From the NCBI GenBank assembly GCA_015661405.1, contig JACWMK010000097.1:1-5787 (forward strand): a stretch of 5,787 nucleotides of DNA, in the 5' to 3' direction. A program made the position numbers and the translations under genes. This document shows, piece after piece, positions 1-5,401 of the stretch. The notes below the pieces were generated by a model that worked only from the letters and a program-made list of their open reading frames with translations, did no database searches and was not told where the DNA came from. This stretch comes from Methanobacterium sp. (GTDB lineage Archaea; Methanobacteriota; Methanobacteria; Methanobacteriales; Methanobacteriaceae). How positions within the stretch are numbered: position 1 is the stretch's first letter; each line of letters starts with the position of its first letter.

Positions 1-239
1 ATAAATGAAATTGCGAATAATATAACCACTAATATCATAGCCCAATTCTCTAAATTTTCAGAGAAATGTATGGCCTTTTTTTTATAAAGTAACAGTGTAA
101 GGATCATAATCAAGAAAACTGCGATTGTTAAAGGCAATACTATAATTAATTGTAGAAAAGTTGCCAATACACTCATCAAAAACGCGCCGAATACAGCTAA
201 AGCCATTAGAAATAATGTATCTTTTTCGTTTTCTTCCAT
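1..239 (-). CDS. ehaK: Energy-converting hydrogenase A subunit EhaK, N-terminal part (cut by window edge)
   Basis: This is a small integral membrane subunit of the Eha hydrogenase; its individual role is unknown. Seventy-nine codons are readable before the left edge. The translation starts MEENEKDTLF and is strongly hydrophobic at about residues 8-26 and 28-52. A short basic turn (LYKKKAIHF) follows, then a third hydrophobic stretch from about residue 66. The ATG at 239 is preferred because AAGGAG lies upstream, although the 11-base spacing is long. An in-frame ATG at 263 would add eight residues (MIEGEFYK) but has no visible ribosome binding site. The assignment rests mainly on position directly after ehaJ, on strand and on hydrophobicity, not on a diagnostic motif. 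The 3' end is missing, so full length cannot be judged. Confidence 0.75.
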   Translation of the reverse strand, partial: MEENEKDTLFLMALAVFGAFLMSVLATFLQLIIVLPLTIAVFLIMILTLLLYKKKAIHFSENLENWAMILVVILFAISF

Positions 240-279
240 TTTATAGAATTCTCCTTCAATCATTGTTAATTTTATTTTC

Positions 280-1131
280 TTAGTATAAAAGTAATATTAC
301 TGAACCCACAATCCCTATAAAGGCTAGTGTTACCTGAGTCATTACTGAATGGTTCGGATTTAATATAGGGGTTAAGGCATTTATAAACGCCACAAATGCA
401 GTTATAATCACCATTCCAATTAGATAACCCACCGGGTTTAATCCACCAATAAATACAGTTAGGAATATCCATAAAAGCATGTACCAAGATATGGATTCCG
501 AAAACATTAAATAACCTCTTAAGTGTTCGGTTTCATATCCTGATACTATATCTTTTCCCTTAGTAATGGAGAATGGGGAATAAGGTGACTTAGAAAGTAT
601 CAGTACAAAGAACATAAGGGCAGCTAATGGTATACTTAAAAGCAGAGCACCATGTTGATTTTGATATGTGACTATGCTGCTTAGAATCATGGTCCCTGTT
701 TTAAGATATATTATTATGAGTACCGCAAAGAGAGGTACTTCGGCGGCTGCTGAAAATACAGCTCTTACACAGCTTAATTTACCATAAGGTGAACCTGAGG
801 AAGATCCTGCATTGTGTTCTACTATCTTATGAATTGCATATATGGCAAAGAACAATAAAAGCGATCCTTCGGTCACGGGACCAACAATAACAGCTGCCAC
901 CCATATAACACATAACATAGCAGTAATAGCAATATAAAAAGGCATTGCTGCTGTTTTAGGGAATGCTGACTCCTTAAGGAAAAATTTAAAGGTGTGCAGT
1001 AAATGCTGAATTATAGGGGGTCCCGGTCTCATCTGTATCCGAGCCATAACCTTTCTCTGAAATCCGAGAAGGATGCTTCCCACTAAGAACGCAATTGTAA
1101 CGTTCAGAAGGATGTTAGCCATTAAATTCAT
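280..1131 (-). CDS. ehaJ: Energy-converting hydrogenase A subunit EhaJ (NuoH/HycD-like membrane subunit)
   Basis: This 283-residue protein is the NuoH-like subunit that anchors the peripheral hydrogenase module and is thought to link quinone-independent electron transfer to ion movement. About eight membrane segments are visible (roughly 4-23, 64-85, 88-103, 125-145, 160-181, 215-232, 235-255, 265-283). Family signatures are present: an RxQxRPGPP loop at residues 31-39, a KES at 53-55 like the KE of NuoH, a conserved loop ending AAEVPL near 129-134, and SPFSITKGKDI at 185-195 followed by GYETEH at 198-203, which parallels the PFDLPEAE...GYNVEY region of NuoH. The ATG at 1131 has GGTGAT at 1136-1141. 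The second in-frame ATG at 1122 is spaced too far from it. It is the most confidently recognisable family member in the window and supports the identity of the whole operon. Confidence 0.93.
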   Translation of the reverse strand: MNLMANILLNVTIAFLVGSILLGFQRKVMARIQMRPGPPIIQHLLHTFKFFLKESAFPKTAAMPFYIAITAMLCVIWVAAVIVGPVTEGSLLLFFAIYAIHKIVEHNAGSSSGSPYGKLSCVRAVFSAAAEVPLFAVLIIIYLKTGTMILSSIVTYQNQHGALLLSIPLAALMFFVLILSKSPYSPFSITKGKDIVSGYETEHLRGYLMFSESISWYMLLWIFLTVFIGGLNPVGYLIGMVIITAFVAFINALTPILNPNHSVMTQVTLAFIGIVGSVILLLY

Positions 1132-1135
1132 TCAT

Positions 1136-1185
1136 ATCACCGGTTATTATCATATAATTTTATGATTAATTTTTTTTTAGTAACC
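1136..1185 (-). promoter_or_regulatory. Nested inverted repeats plus Shine-Dalgarno before ehaJ
   Basis: In the transcript, GGTTA (1185-1181, overlapping the last sense codons of ehaI) can pair with TAACC (1146-1142). Inside it, ATCATA (1166-1161) can pair with TATGAT (1154-1149) around a six-base loop. The 3' arm of the outer stem directly abuts the ehaJ ribosome binding site GGTGAT (1141-1136). The arms are seen in the sequence. A function in translation control or mRNA processing is inference, and the AT-rich stems are weak. Confidence 0.35.
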
Positions 1186-1392
1186 AATAAATGGTTCTCT
1201 TCTTTTATCTTCTTCTTCTTCTTTCTTACCCTTAGCCATGGATAATAATCCAAAGGAGAGTATTGTTAATGGTATGAATACAATGGAAATTGCATAAACT
1301 ATCCAATATGGTGGATTAATTATAAGTGCGTATAAAATACTAGCCACTGAAATTATGAATACAAACCAGCTGACTGCTTTTAATTGATCCAT
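1177..1392 (-). CDS. ehaI: Energy-converting hydrogenase A subunit EhaI, small two-helix membrane protein
   Basis: This 71-residue membrane protein has two hydrophobic segments (about residues 8-25 and 28-52). A highly charged C-terminal tail follows, with KGKKEEEEDKRREP at about 55-68 and ending FIGY. The tail probably lies in the cytoplasm, where it could touch the hydrogenase module. The ATG at 1392 is chosen because AGGTGA (1401-1406) sits eight bases upstream. A GTG at 1404 that would add MKKI falls inside that ribosome binding site and is unlikely to be the start. The gene is separated from ehaH by a 74-base gap and from ehaJ by 45 bases. Identity comes from operon position and size; no enzymatic motif is visible and the separate function is unknown. 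Confidence 0.82.
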   Translation of the reverse strand: MDQLKAVSWFVFIISVASILYALIINPPYWIVYAISIVFIPLTILSFGLLSMAKGKKEEEEDKRREPFIGY

Positions 1393-1400
1393 TATTTTTT

Positions 1401-1406
1401 TCACCT
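1401..1406 (-). promoter_or_regulatory. Ribosome binding site of ehaI
   Basis: The sequence AGGTGA on the minus strand lies eight bases before ATG 1392. The competing GTG start at 1404 is embedded in this motif, so the site decides the start. Confidence 0.75.
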
Positions 1407-1466
1407 ATGATCTTTTTTTTTAATTAGATTTTTAAGAAATGGGGACATTTAATGAAAATGAATTTT

Positions 1467-2147
1467 TTAGAATGGTTTATTTATTATTAAAAGTATTTCA
1501 ATAGTCCTTACAATTATTAATAATGAACTTAAATGTATTATCAATAAGAAAGGTGAACCGGGGGTTCTAAACATCTCTGCTTTAGTGGCAAAGAAAGGAG
1601 CTACACCAGTTTCGCCAGCGACACCTAGGAAGAAAAGAATAGATCCAAAAAGCATCAAACTGGTAGTGTAAGGAATTTGAACAATTTGTAGTAGACTAAT
1701 AGTTCCAGTTGAGGCTAGTATCAATGCTGCTCCACCGAATAATGGTAATGTACCGATCATTGCGATTAGACCATACTGGAATGCTGCGTCTAAAACATCT
1801 ATTTCTTTAACTGCAGCTACAATACCTATATTAACGATTCCGATTAAGGTTACGAAGAGAGTGAAATCGAACAAATCTCCAGTCACCATAGCTCCAGCAG
1901 TTGCTAAACCACAGACTATTGCTAAGAATCTCCTTAGTTTAAATTCAGCTTTGTCTACTTTAACTTCTCTATTCTTTAGAGTTCCGAATTCCGCTTCAAC
2001 TTGGCTTTCAGTACTACTAATTGCTATAAGGGCTGTGAATGCTAATGCAGCTGCAAACATGAACAGGTTAAAAGGTGTGAAGTATAGGACAATGTCTCCT
2101 AAAGGAATTATACCTAGTATTGGTCCGCCTAATATTGATATATCCAT
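1467..2147 (-). CDS. ehaH: Energy-converting hydrogenase A subunit EhaH (short NuoN/MrpD-like antiporter subunit)
   Basis: This 226-residue protein has about six membrane segments (roughly 19-43, 73-89, 92-113, 123-147, 163-177, 198-222). It resembles a shortened proton-translocating subunit of the NuoL/M/N and Mrp antiporter family, in which full-length members have about 14 helices. The region from GDLFDF (90-95) through QYGLIAMIGTLPL (124-136) to ASTGTISL (145-152) follows the family pattern. The segment GVAGETGVAPFF at 175-186 followed by PGSPF parallels the KAxxxPxHxWLP...SP motif. At the place of the functional lysine there is Glu179. The start is ATG 2147: AAGGAG, formed by the last two sense codons of ehaG, lies ten bases upstream. 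The longer reading from 2192 would overlap ehaG heavily and has a charged non-family leader. The antiporter likeness is my reading of motifs and is moderately sure; the operon assignment is firmer. Confidence 0.87.
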   Translation of the reverse strand: MDISILGGPILGIIPLGDIVLYFTPFNLFMFAAALAFTALIAISSTESQVEAEFGTLKNREVKVDKAEFKLRRFLAIVCGLATAGAMVTGDLFDFTLFVTLIGIVNIGIVAAVKEIDVLDAAFQYGLIAMIGTLPLFGGAALILASTGTISLLQIVQIPYTTSLMLFGSILFFLGVAGETGVAPFFATKAEMFRTPGSPFLLIIHLSSLLIIVRTIEILLIINKPF

Positions 2148-2154
2148 GAAATTT

Positions 2155-2835
2155 TTACTCCTTTTTGAATTCTTCTCTACCCATAACACCAACTAAACTT
2201 GCTTTAAATGTTACTTTAATGAATACTCCGAATGCTGACAGGAATAATGCTAATAACCAGTAATCTGGAGCTACAAAGAATATTAAGAATCCTACTAACC
2301 ATAGACACCAAGCAATACCTGATGCTCCCGCTAAACCTTCCCAAATGTTAGCTGGGACTCCTCTTGCTAGTCTGGTAATTACATAGAATAATATTCCCCC
2401 ACCAGCTATAGCTCCTCCTGTGAAACCACTTAGAAAAGCTCCATAAGCTACTAAAATAATCGCGAAAAATATTGGGGCTGTGGTTAAAACTTCCATATCC
2501 AAGTTTAGTGGCATAGGCATTAAATCTACAGTTTTACCTTGTTTCCTTATTTCTCTGCTCATGAGAATCTCAGAGATAGCCATTATTTCAGCTAATTCAA
2601 CTACTAAACCTGGAAGCACCAGAGATTCTGCTAAATCTGTTCCTACTGAAGCTACTATTATGAGCATTCCAATACCCACTATATCAGTAAGTATCAGTGC
2701 ATGGAGGTCGTTTTTTTGATATGATATGGATAATAATCCAATTAAACCTACTATTATTCCAGTAAATACTGCGGGTAAAAATAATCCCACTACAACAGGT
2801 GATACTACATTAGGTACGAGTACTGTTGCTGTCAA
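2155..2835 (-). CDS. ehaG: Energy-converting hydrogenase A subunit EhaG, multi-spanning membrane protein
   Basis: This 226-residue membrane protein has about six or seven hydrophobic segments (approximately 13-37, 45-66, 68-88, 119-140, 143-155, 172-190, 192-209). A polar cytoplasmic loop with SREIRKQGK lies at about 93-101. Acidic residues sit within or beside helices (D51, D67, E70, E80, E83), a pattern expected for an ion-conducting membrane subunit. A GFTGGAIAGGG stretch at 137-147 recalls the Gly-rich motif of MrpB-like proteins, but only loosely. Translation probably begins at TTG 2835, since AAGGAGG (2844-2850) lies eight bases upstream, inside the end of ehaF; the gap to the ehaF stop is three bases. 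The final codons AAG GAG form the ribosome binding site of ehaH, so the two genes are likely coupled. Specific role unknown. Confidence 0.87.
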   Translation of the reverse strand: MTATVLVPNVVSPVVVGLFLPAVFTGIIVGLIGLLSISYQKNDLHALILTDIVGIGMLIIVASVGTDLAESLVLPGLVVELAEIMAISEILMSREIRKQGKTVDLMPMPLNLDMEVLTTAPIFFAIILVAYGAFLSGFTGGAIAGGGILFYVITRLARGVPANIWEGLAGASGIAWCLWLVGFLIFFVAPDYWLLALFLSAFGVFIKVTFKASLVGVMGREEFKKE

Positions 2836-2838
2836 ATT

Positions 2839-3318
2839 TCAGTCCTCCTTCCTTTTCATGGTGAAGTTAAGTGCAACCCATGAAGCTACTACGAAAGCCA
2901 TCATTAATATGCTTGACTCTAACACTGTGTCAAAACCTCGGCTATAATAAAGGATCTCATCTATTAATCCACCGGGAGATGAATAAATGGATGTACCGAA
3001 GTAGAGAGTAGTATTACTTACGAGGATGGATATGGGTGATAAATATCCGGTTACATAACCTTGCTTAGCTGCAAACTGCGGATACTGTGATTTAACAATT
3101 CCAGGTGCTGTTAAAGGTGTACCTCCCCTATCATAGGGGGCAAATGGGTCTTGTTCATCAATCTGTAATTGAGGTGTGGGTCTCGGATATAATTGATGAT
3201 TATCATAAGCCATTGGTACTATGAAACCAGCCACTAATACTATACCAACTATAATTGAATAAAATCTGGGAATTCTTTTAGGAGTAGCTAGTTTATTCCA
3301 GATTCTTCCCAATTTCAA
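2839..3318 (-). CDS. ehaF: Energy-converting hydrogenase A subunit EhaF, with Mrp/MbhE-like C-terminal motif
   Basis: This 159-residue protein has a basic N-terminus (KLGRIWNKLATPKRIPR), a first membrane helix at about 19-37, and a long polar, proline-rich loop (about 38-90). Another hydrophobic stretch lies near 92-108, and a final helix at about 134-152 is followed by KRKED. The loop is predicted to lie outside the cytoplasm. The motif SRGFDTVLES at 126-135 and the helix after it match the pattern YRGFDTxxE seen at the C-terminus of MrpA and in MbhE, subunits of cation-translocating complexes. The start is TTG 3318, whose bases overlap the ehaE stop as TTGA; only a weak GGGGG lies upstream, so it is probably translated by coupling. 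The family link is recognised by motif and not by search. Confidence 0.87.
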   Translation of the reverse strand: MKLGRIWNKLATPKRIPRFYSIIVGIVLVAGFIVPMAYDNHQLYPRPTPQLQIDEQDPFAPYDRGGTPLTAPGIVKSQYPQFAAKQGYVTGYLSPISILVSNTTLYFGTSIYSSPGGLIDEILYYSRGFDTVLESSILMMAFVVASWVALNFTMKRKED

Positions 3319-3575
3319 AGTTCTGCCCCCAATTCTTCCAGCCTTACAATTGCTCTTAAAAGTATCATTGTTATAATGGTGGTTGCTGCGATGTATGTTA
3401 AAAGTGCAATAGTACTATTATAAGTTAGAAGTATTAATGAAAGTCCTATAGCTGGTATTTCAAGATTAAGAGTCCTTATTACGGGATCATTGACACCAGG
3501 ACCTATTACACTACCAATACTACCTATTATAACCAGTACGACACCAGTATAAAACCATGTATAAATATCAAGCAA
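3315..3575 (-). CDS. ehaE: Energy-converting hydrogenase A subunit EhaE, small membrane protein
   Basis: This 86-residue protein has three hydrophobic segments (about 6-26, 40-51, 53-73) and ends with a charged RAIVRLEELGAEL tail. The first helix carries IGSIG (18-22), followed by a Pro/Asp turn (PGVNDP at 26-31). This recalls MrpG/MbhC-type small subunits of cation/proton antiporters and also resembles EhaD. The start is TTG 3575, with an excellent GGAGGAGGG-type ribosome binding site at 3581-3591. It lies eight bases inside the end of ehaD. No ATG candidate exists near this site. Individual function is unknown, and identity rests on operon order, size and hydrophobic pattern. Confidence 0.85.
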   Translation of the reverse strand: MLDIYTWFYTGVVLVIIGSIGSVIGPGVNDPVIRTLNLEIPAIGLSLILLTYNSTIALLTYIAATTIITMILLRAIVRLEELGAEL

Positions 3576-3864
3576 GGATACCCTCCTCCCCGGCTTTTTG
3601 TTTAGCTTTTTTCTTCCTTATTTCATCTATTTTAATTATTCCAATTAAAAAGATAACTGTAGCAATAGGATCAAATATAGCAGCCGCCATAGCTACATCC
3701 AAGTATTTAGCCGCCACTATCGTGCCTACTAATCCGCCTTGGAGTATTGATAACATTATAACTTTATCAATAGGTTTAGGAAGGGCTATAACGCCTAATG
3801 TACCAATTATAAGCACCACGGCTGAAACATTGGTTATAGTTATAAGATCTAAAATTGAACTCAT
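3568..3864 (-). CDS. ehaD: Energy-converting hydrogenase A subunit EhaD, small membrane protein
   Basis: This 98-residue protein has three hydrophobic segments (approximately 12-28, 35-52, 56-77) and a strongly charged C-terminal tail (DEIRKKKAKQKAGEEG, about 80-95). IGTLGVIALP at 20-29 looks like the IGTLGVIRLP motif of MrpG-type proteins. The later YLDVAMAAAIFDPIAT (54-69) loosely recalls the PDVALTEA segment of MrpA/MbhD-type proteins. I chose ATG 3864, with GAAGG at 3876-3880 upstream. An in-frame TTG at 3882 would overlap the ehaC stop as TTGA, like ehaB and ehaF, and would add MKDVKL, but its AGAGG is only one base away. The start is therefore not settled. Role in ion transfer is inferred from the resemblance. 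Confidence 0.84.
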   Translation of the reverse strand: MSSILDLITITNVSAVVLIIGTLGVIALPKPIDKVIMLSILQGGLVGTIVAAKYLDVAMAAAIFDPIATVIFLIGIIKIDEIRKKKAKQKAGEEGILA

Positions 3865-3878
3865 AAGTTTTACATCCT

Positions 3879-4136
3879 TCAATCCTCTAAAATGATTTCA
3901 TTTTTGACTCTACCAATAGAGAAAGCTATAACATTGGAACTTATAGTAGATGTTACAAAGTAAGTTATGGCAATTATAGCTCCGAATGGTGTCTGTATGG
4001 ATAATGCAATAATGGCAGAGAATCCAAAACTCATGGCATTCAAATAGAACATTCTTTCAGATCTACCCTGAGCAATAAGAGTTCTAAATGCCATTAAAAT
4101 TATTATTACACCTACAATTTCGATTAAAATCGACAT
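3879..4136 (-). CDS. ehaC: Energy-converting hydrogenase A subunit EhaC, small membrane protein
   Basis: This 85-residue protein has three hydrophobic segments (about 2-17, 34-47, 51-74) and ends in the acidic tail EIILED. The stretch FRTLIAQGRSERMFYLNAMSF at about 17-37 resembles the YRLIRGPTxxDRVVALD region of MrpF/MbhB, a small subunit of Mrp-type antiporters, so EhaC may be its counterpart in this complex. The start is ATG 4136. The upstream GGTTTGATG is a poor ribosome binding site, and the gene lies 68 bases after ehaB. A second entry point for transcription or translation is thus possible, but I see no convincing TATA box in the gap. Identity comes from operon position, size and this motif. 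Confidence 0.84.
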   Translation of the reverse strand: MSILIEIVGVIIILMAFRTLIAQGRSERMFYLNAMSFGFSAIIALSIQTPFGAIIAITYFVTSTISSNVIAFSIGRVKNEIILED

Positions 4137-4204
4137 TTATTCATCAAACCTATTATTTTTAATTCTCAAGTTGATATTTTTATTAATTCGATGACATCTT
4201 ATTG

Positions 4205-4708
4205 TTAAGTTAATTTAGTGTATCTTCCCATTTTCTGAGCTATTTTACCCAATAATTTAGATGATGCAGAATGATCAAGACCTTGAATAGTAACTATAGC
4301 TAAAAGCATCCCTACTATAAACATGCCCGGTGTTATTCCAATAAAGGATGTTGCTACTATTATGACTGTTATGGTAAGGGCTCCAGTTGTACCAGCGTAT
4401 CCTGGGTCTGCACAAAGCCTGTTACCTATATACACTAATGTAGCTGCTATAAATCCTCCTTCAGGAGTACCTATGGAGTAACATCCGATGGCAGCTAGCA
4501 AAGTTCCTGCTGAAGCGTCGGGAGAACAGACAATATTACCTTGGAAGAATCCACCGGCAAGATCTCCACCTCTTTTTTTAATATCCCGTCCAAGTACATC
4601 AGCTCCTTTAACACCAGGAATTTCTGGAAGTCCCATCCATGTATCAATCAGGACGAAGTTGAACCAAGATATGATGGCTGCTATAATTATTCCTATTATT
4701 TCATTCAA
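4205..4708 (-). CDS. ehaB: Energy-converting hydrogenase A subunit EhaB, cysteine-containing membrane protein
   Basis: This 167-residue protein has a membrane segment at 3-21, a polar Gly-rich region (about 25-66) and further hydrophobic stretches at about 67-96 and 108-142. It ends in a basic tail (KLLGKIAQKMGRYTK). Three cysteines at 61, 76 and 99 stand out, because the other complete Eha proteins here have at most two. They lie in the contexts IVCSPDASAG, AIGCYSIG and RLCADPGYAG. Translation begins at TTG 4708, which overlaps the ehaA stop as TTGA; AGGAGG (4716-4721) lies seven bases upstream. The out-of-frame ATG two bases inside the gene soon meets a stop. Function within the complex is unknown; the cysteines could be structural, redox or ligand residues, which I cannot decide. 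Confidence 0.88.
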   Translation of the reverse strand: MNEIIGIIIAAIISWFNFVLIDTWMGLPEIPGVKGADVLGRDIKKRGGDLAGGFFQGNIVCSPDASAGTLLAAIGCYSIGTPEGGFIAATLVYIGNRLCADPGYAGTTGALTITVIIVATSFIGITPGMFIVGMLLAIVTIQGLDHSASSKLLGKIAQKMGRYTKLT

Positions 4709-5001
4709 GAAACTTCCTCCTGGGCTGGTGGGGGTAGGATTCTTTCAAGTATAAATTTAGAGAATATCGCAGTGAGCACACCAATGACTAGTGCTACTAA
4801 ATATTCTTGATATCCAATTAAGTGGTATCCTAGTTTTGATATAATTGCTGTAAATCCTAAAGCAAGCACTGCTGTTGGAAATATTACACTTATTGTCCAA
4901 GATTGCCTAATAGGCTTTTCAGGAAGTAATGGAAGTCTTAATATTAACCCTAAAATCATTGCAGATGCTATAGCAATTATGTAACCTAAATAATTTATCA
5001 T
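4705..5001 (-). CDS. ehaA: Energy-converting hydrogenase A subunit EhaA, first gene of the operon
   Basis: This 98-residue protein has three predicted membrane helices (about 4-22, 35-55, 66-88) and a Pro-rich acidic C-terminal end (LPPPAQEEVS). The loop between helices one and two contains LRLPLLPEKPIRQSW at about 21-35. ATG 5001 is preferred because GGGTG (5008-5012) is six bases upstream; a GTG at 5010 lies inside that site and would only add MFT. It is the first gene after the divergent promoter region, with a predicted leader of about 20-25 bases, and it is coupled to ehaB by TTGA. No catalytic motif is visible. It is identified as EhaA by position and hydrophobic profile and is probably a scaffold or ion-path subunit. 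Confidence 0.86.
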   Translation of the reverse strand: MINYLGYIIAIASAMILGLILRLPLLPEKPIRQSWTISVIFPTAVLALGFTAIISKLGYHLIGYQEYLVALVIGVLTAIFSKFILERILPPPAQEEVS

Positions 5002-5007
5002 TGTAAA

Positions 5008-5012
5008 CACCC
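5008..5012 (-). promoter_or_regulatory. Ribosome binding site of ehaA
   Basis: GGGTG on the minus strand lies six bases before ATG 5001. The GTG at 5010 is part of the motif, so ATG is the likely start. Confidence 0.7.
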
Positions 5013-5045
5013 ATTAGCATGAATAATCATGATAGATCAAACTGG

Positions 5046-5062
5046 ATATATAAATGTTTTCA
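5046..5062 (-). promoter_or_regulatory. Archaeal TATA box and BRE-like element of the eha operon
   Basis: On the minus strand TTTATATAT (5054-5046) is a near-ideal archaeal TATA box, preceded by the purine-rich GAAAAC that could serve as a TFB recognition element. Transcription would start about 25 bases downstream, near 5022-5026, giving a short leader that still contains the ehaA ribosome binding site. No similarly good box is seen inside the operon. Confidence 0.65.
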
Positions 5063-5337
5063 AAAGTTTTTATTAAATTTTTTAAATGTATAAAATATTT
5101 CAAATCTCAGAGTTAATTTTTCAAATATTCTATAATCCATATTTTTCGAAAGAAATTAATTTAATTTAGAGTTAAACATATAACTATTTAATCCTATCTA
5201 AGGTTTATCCACTAAATGCTTTAACTTTATTTAATAAACAAAAATATATATTACATGTGATTGAATCAAAAGAGCAATAAAAAATTCATAAGATAAATAA
5301 AAGAGATTTTGAGCATTTTTATGAACTGGCATAAATC

Positions 5338-5345
5338 TTTATAAT
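5338..5345 (+). promoter_or_regulatory. Possible TATA box of the DUF1616-like gene
   Basis: TTTATAAT on the plus strand follows an AAATC purine-rich stretch. A start about 25 bases downstream, near 5365, would give a leader of roughly 36 bases including the GGTG at 5393-5396. The region is so AT-rich that other boxes (for example near 5361-5370) are possible. Confidence 0.4.
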
Positions 5346-5401
5346 ATTTACTAAAATAAATTTAATATAAGACGTTAAAACTTAACTTAAATGGTGTATA
5401 A

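Larger units (their letters stand above)
5011..5401. other. AT-rich divergent intergenic region
   Basis: About 390 bases without a convincing gene separate ehaA from the divergent DUF1616 gene. The region is far more AT-rich than the flanking genes. It holds the eha TATA box near 5050 and a weaker plus-strand TATA-like box near 5338. An ATATAT-rich stretch at 5243-5251 could be another plus-strand box. A 7-base inverted repeat (5285-5291 with 5319-5325) and a duplicated AGAGTTAA (5109-5116 and 5168-5175) are also present. I see no small ORF with a ribosome binding site and no GC-rich island that would suggest a structured RNA. Confidence 0.7.

Noticed and set aside
272..487. Minus-strand open frame inside the 3' part of ehaJ
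   Set aside because: It is a frame-shifted shadow of ehaJ, whose own frame shows NuoH motifs and hydrophobic periodicity throughout.
1405..1466. T-rich gap between ehaH and ehaI as a terminator or internal promoter
   Set aside because: The T run is on the plus strand; the transcript would carry an A run, not the U run of an archaeal terminator. A small AAATG/CATTT hairpin (1437-1450) is too weak to call, and no TATA-like box suits ehaI.
2148..2192. Longer EhaH start at 2192
   Set aside because: It would overlap ehaG by 38 bases and add a charged leader, while ATG 2147 has AAGGAG upstream and begins right after the ehaG stop.
1861..2196. Plus-strand open frame opposite ehaH
   Set aside because: It lies antisense to a well-supported operon gene, has Ser/Thr/Asn-rich low-information translation and lacks a convincing ribosome binding site. 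Similar frames at 2480-2719, 2726-2947, 3557-3895 and 4488-4810 fail for the same reasons.
4137..4204. Promoter or small RNA in the gap between ehaB and ehaC
   Set aside because: The 68 bases hold only short palindromes (GATGTCATC, TCAACTTGA) and no good TATA box; nothing supports a separate element.
5109..5175. Direct repeat AGAGTTAA at 5109-5116 and 5168-5175
   Set aside because: Only eight bases, two copies, in extremely AT-rich DNA; chance is an adequate explanation.
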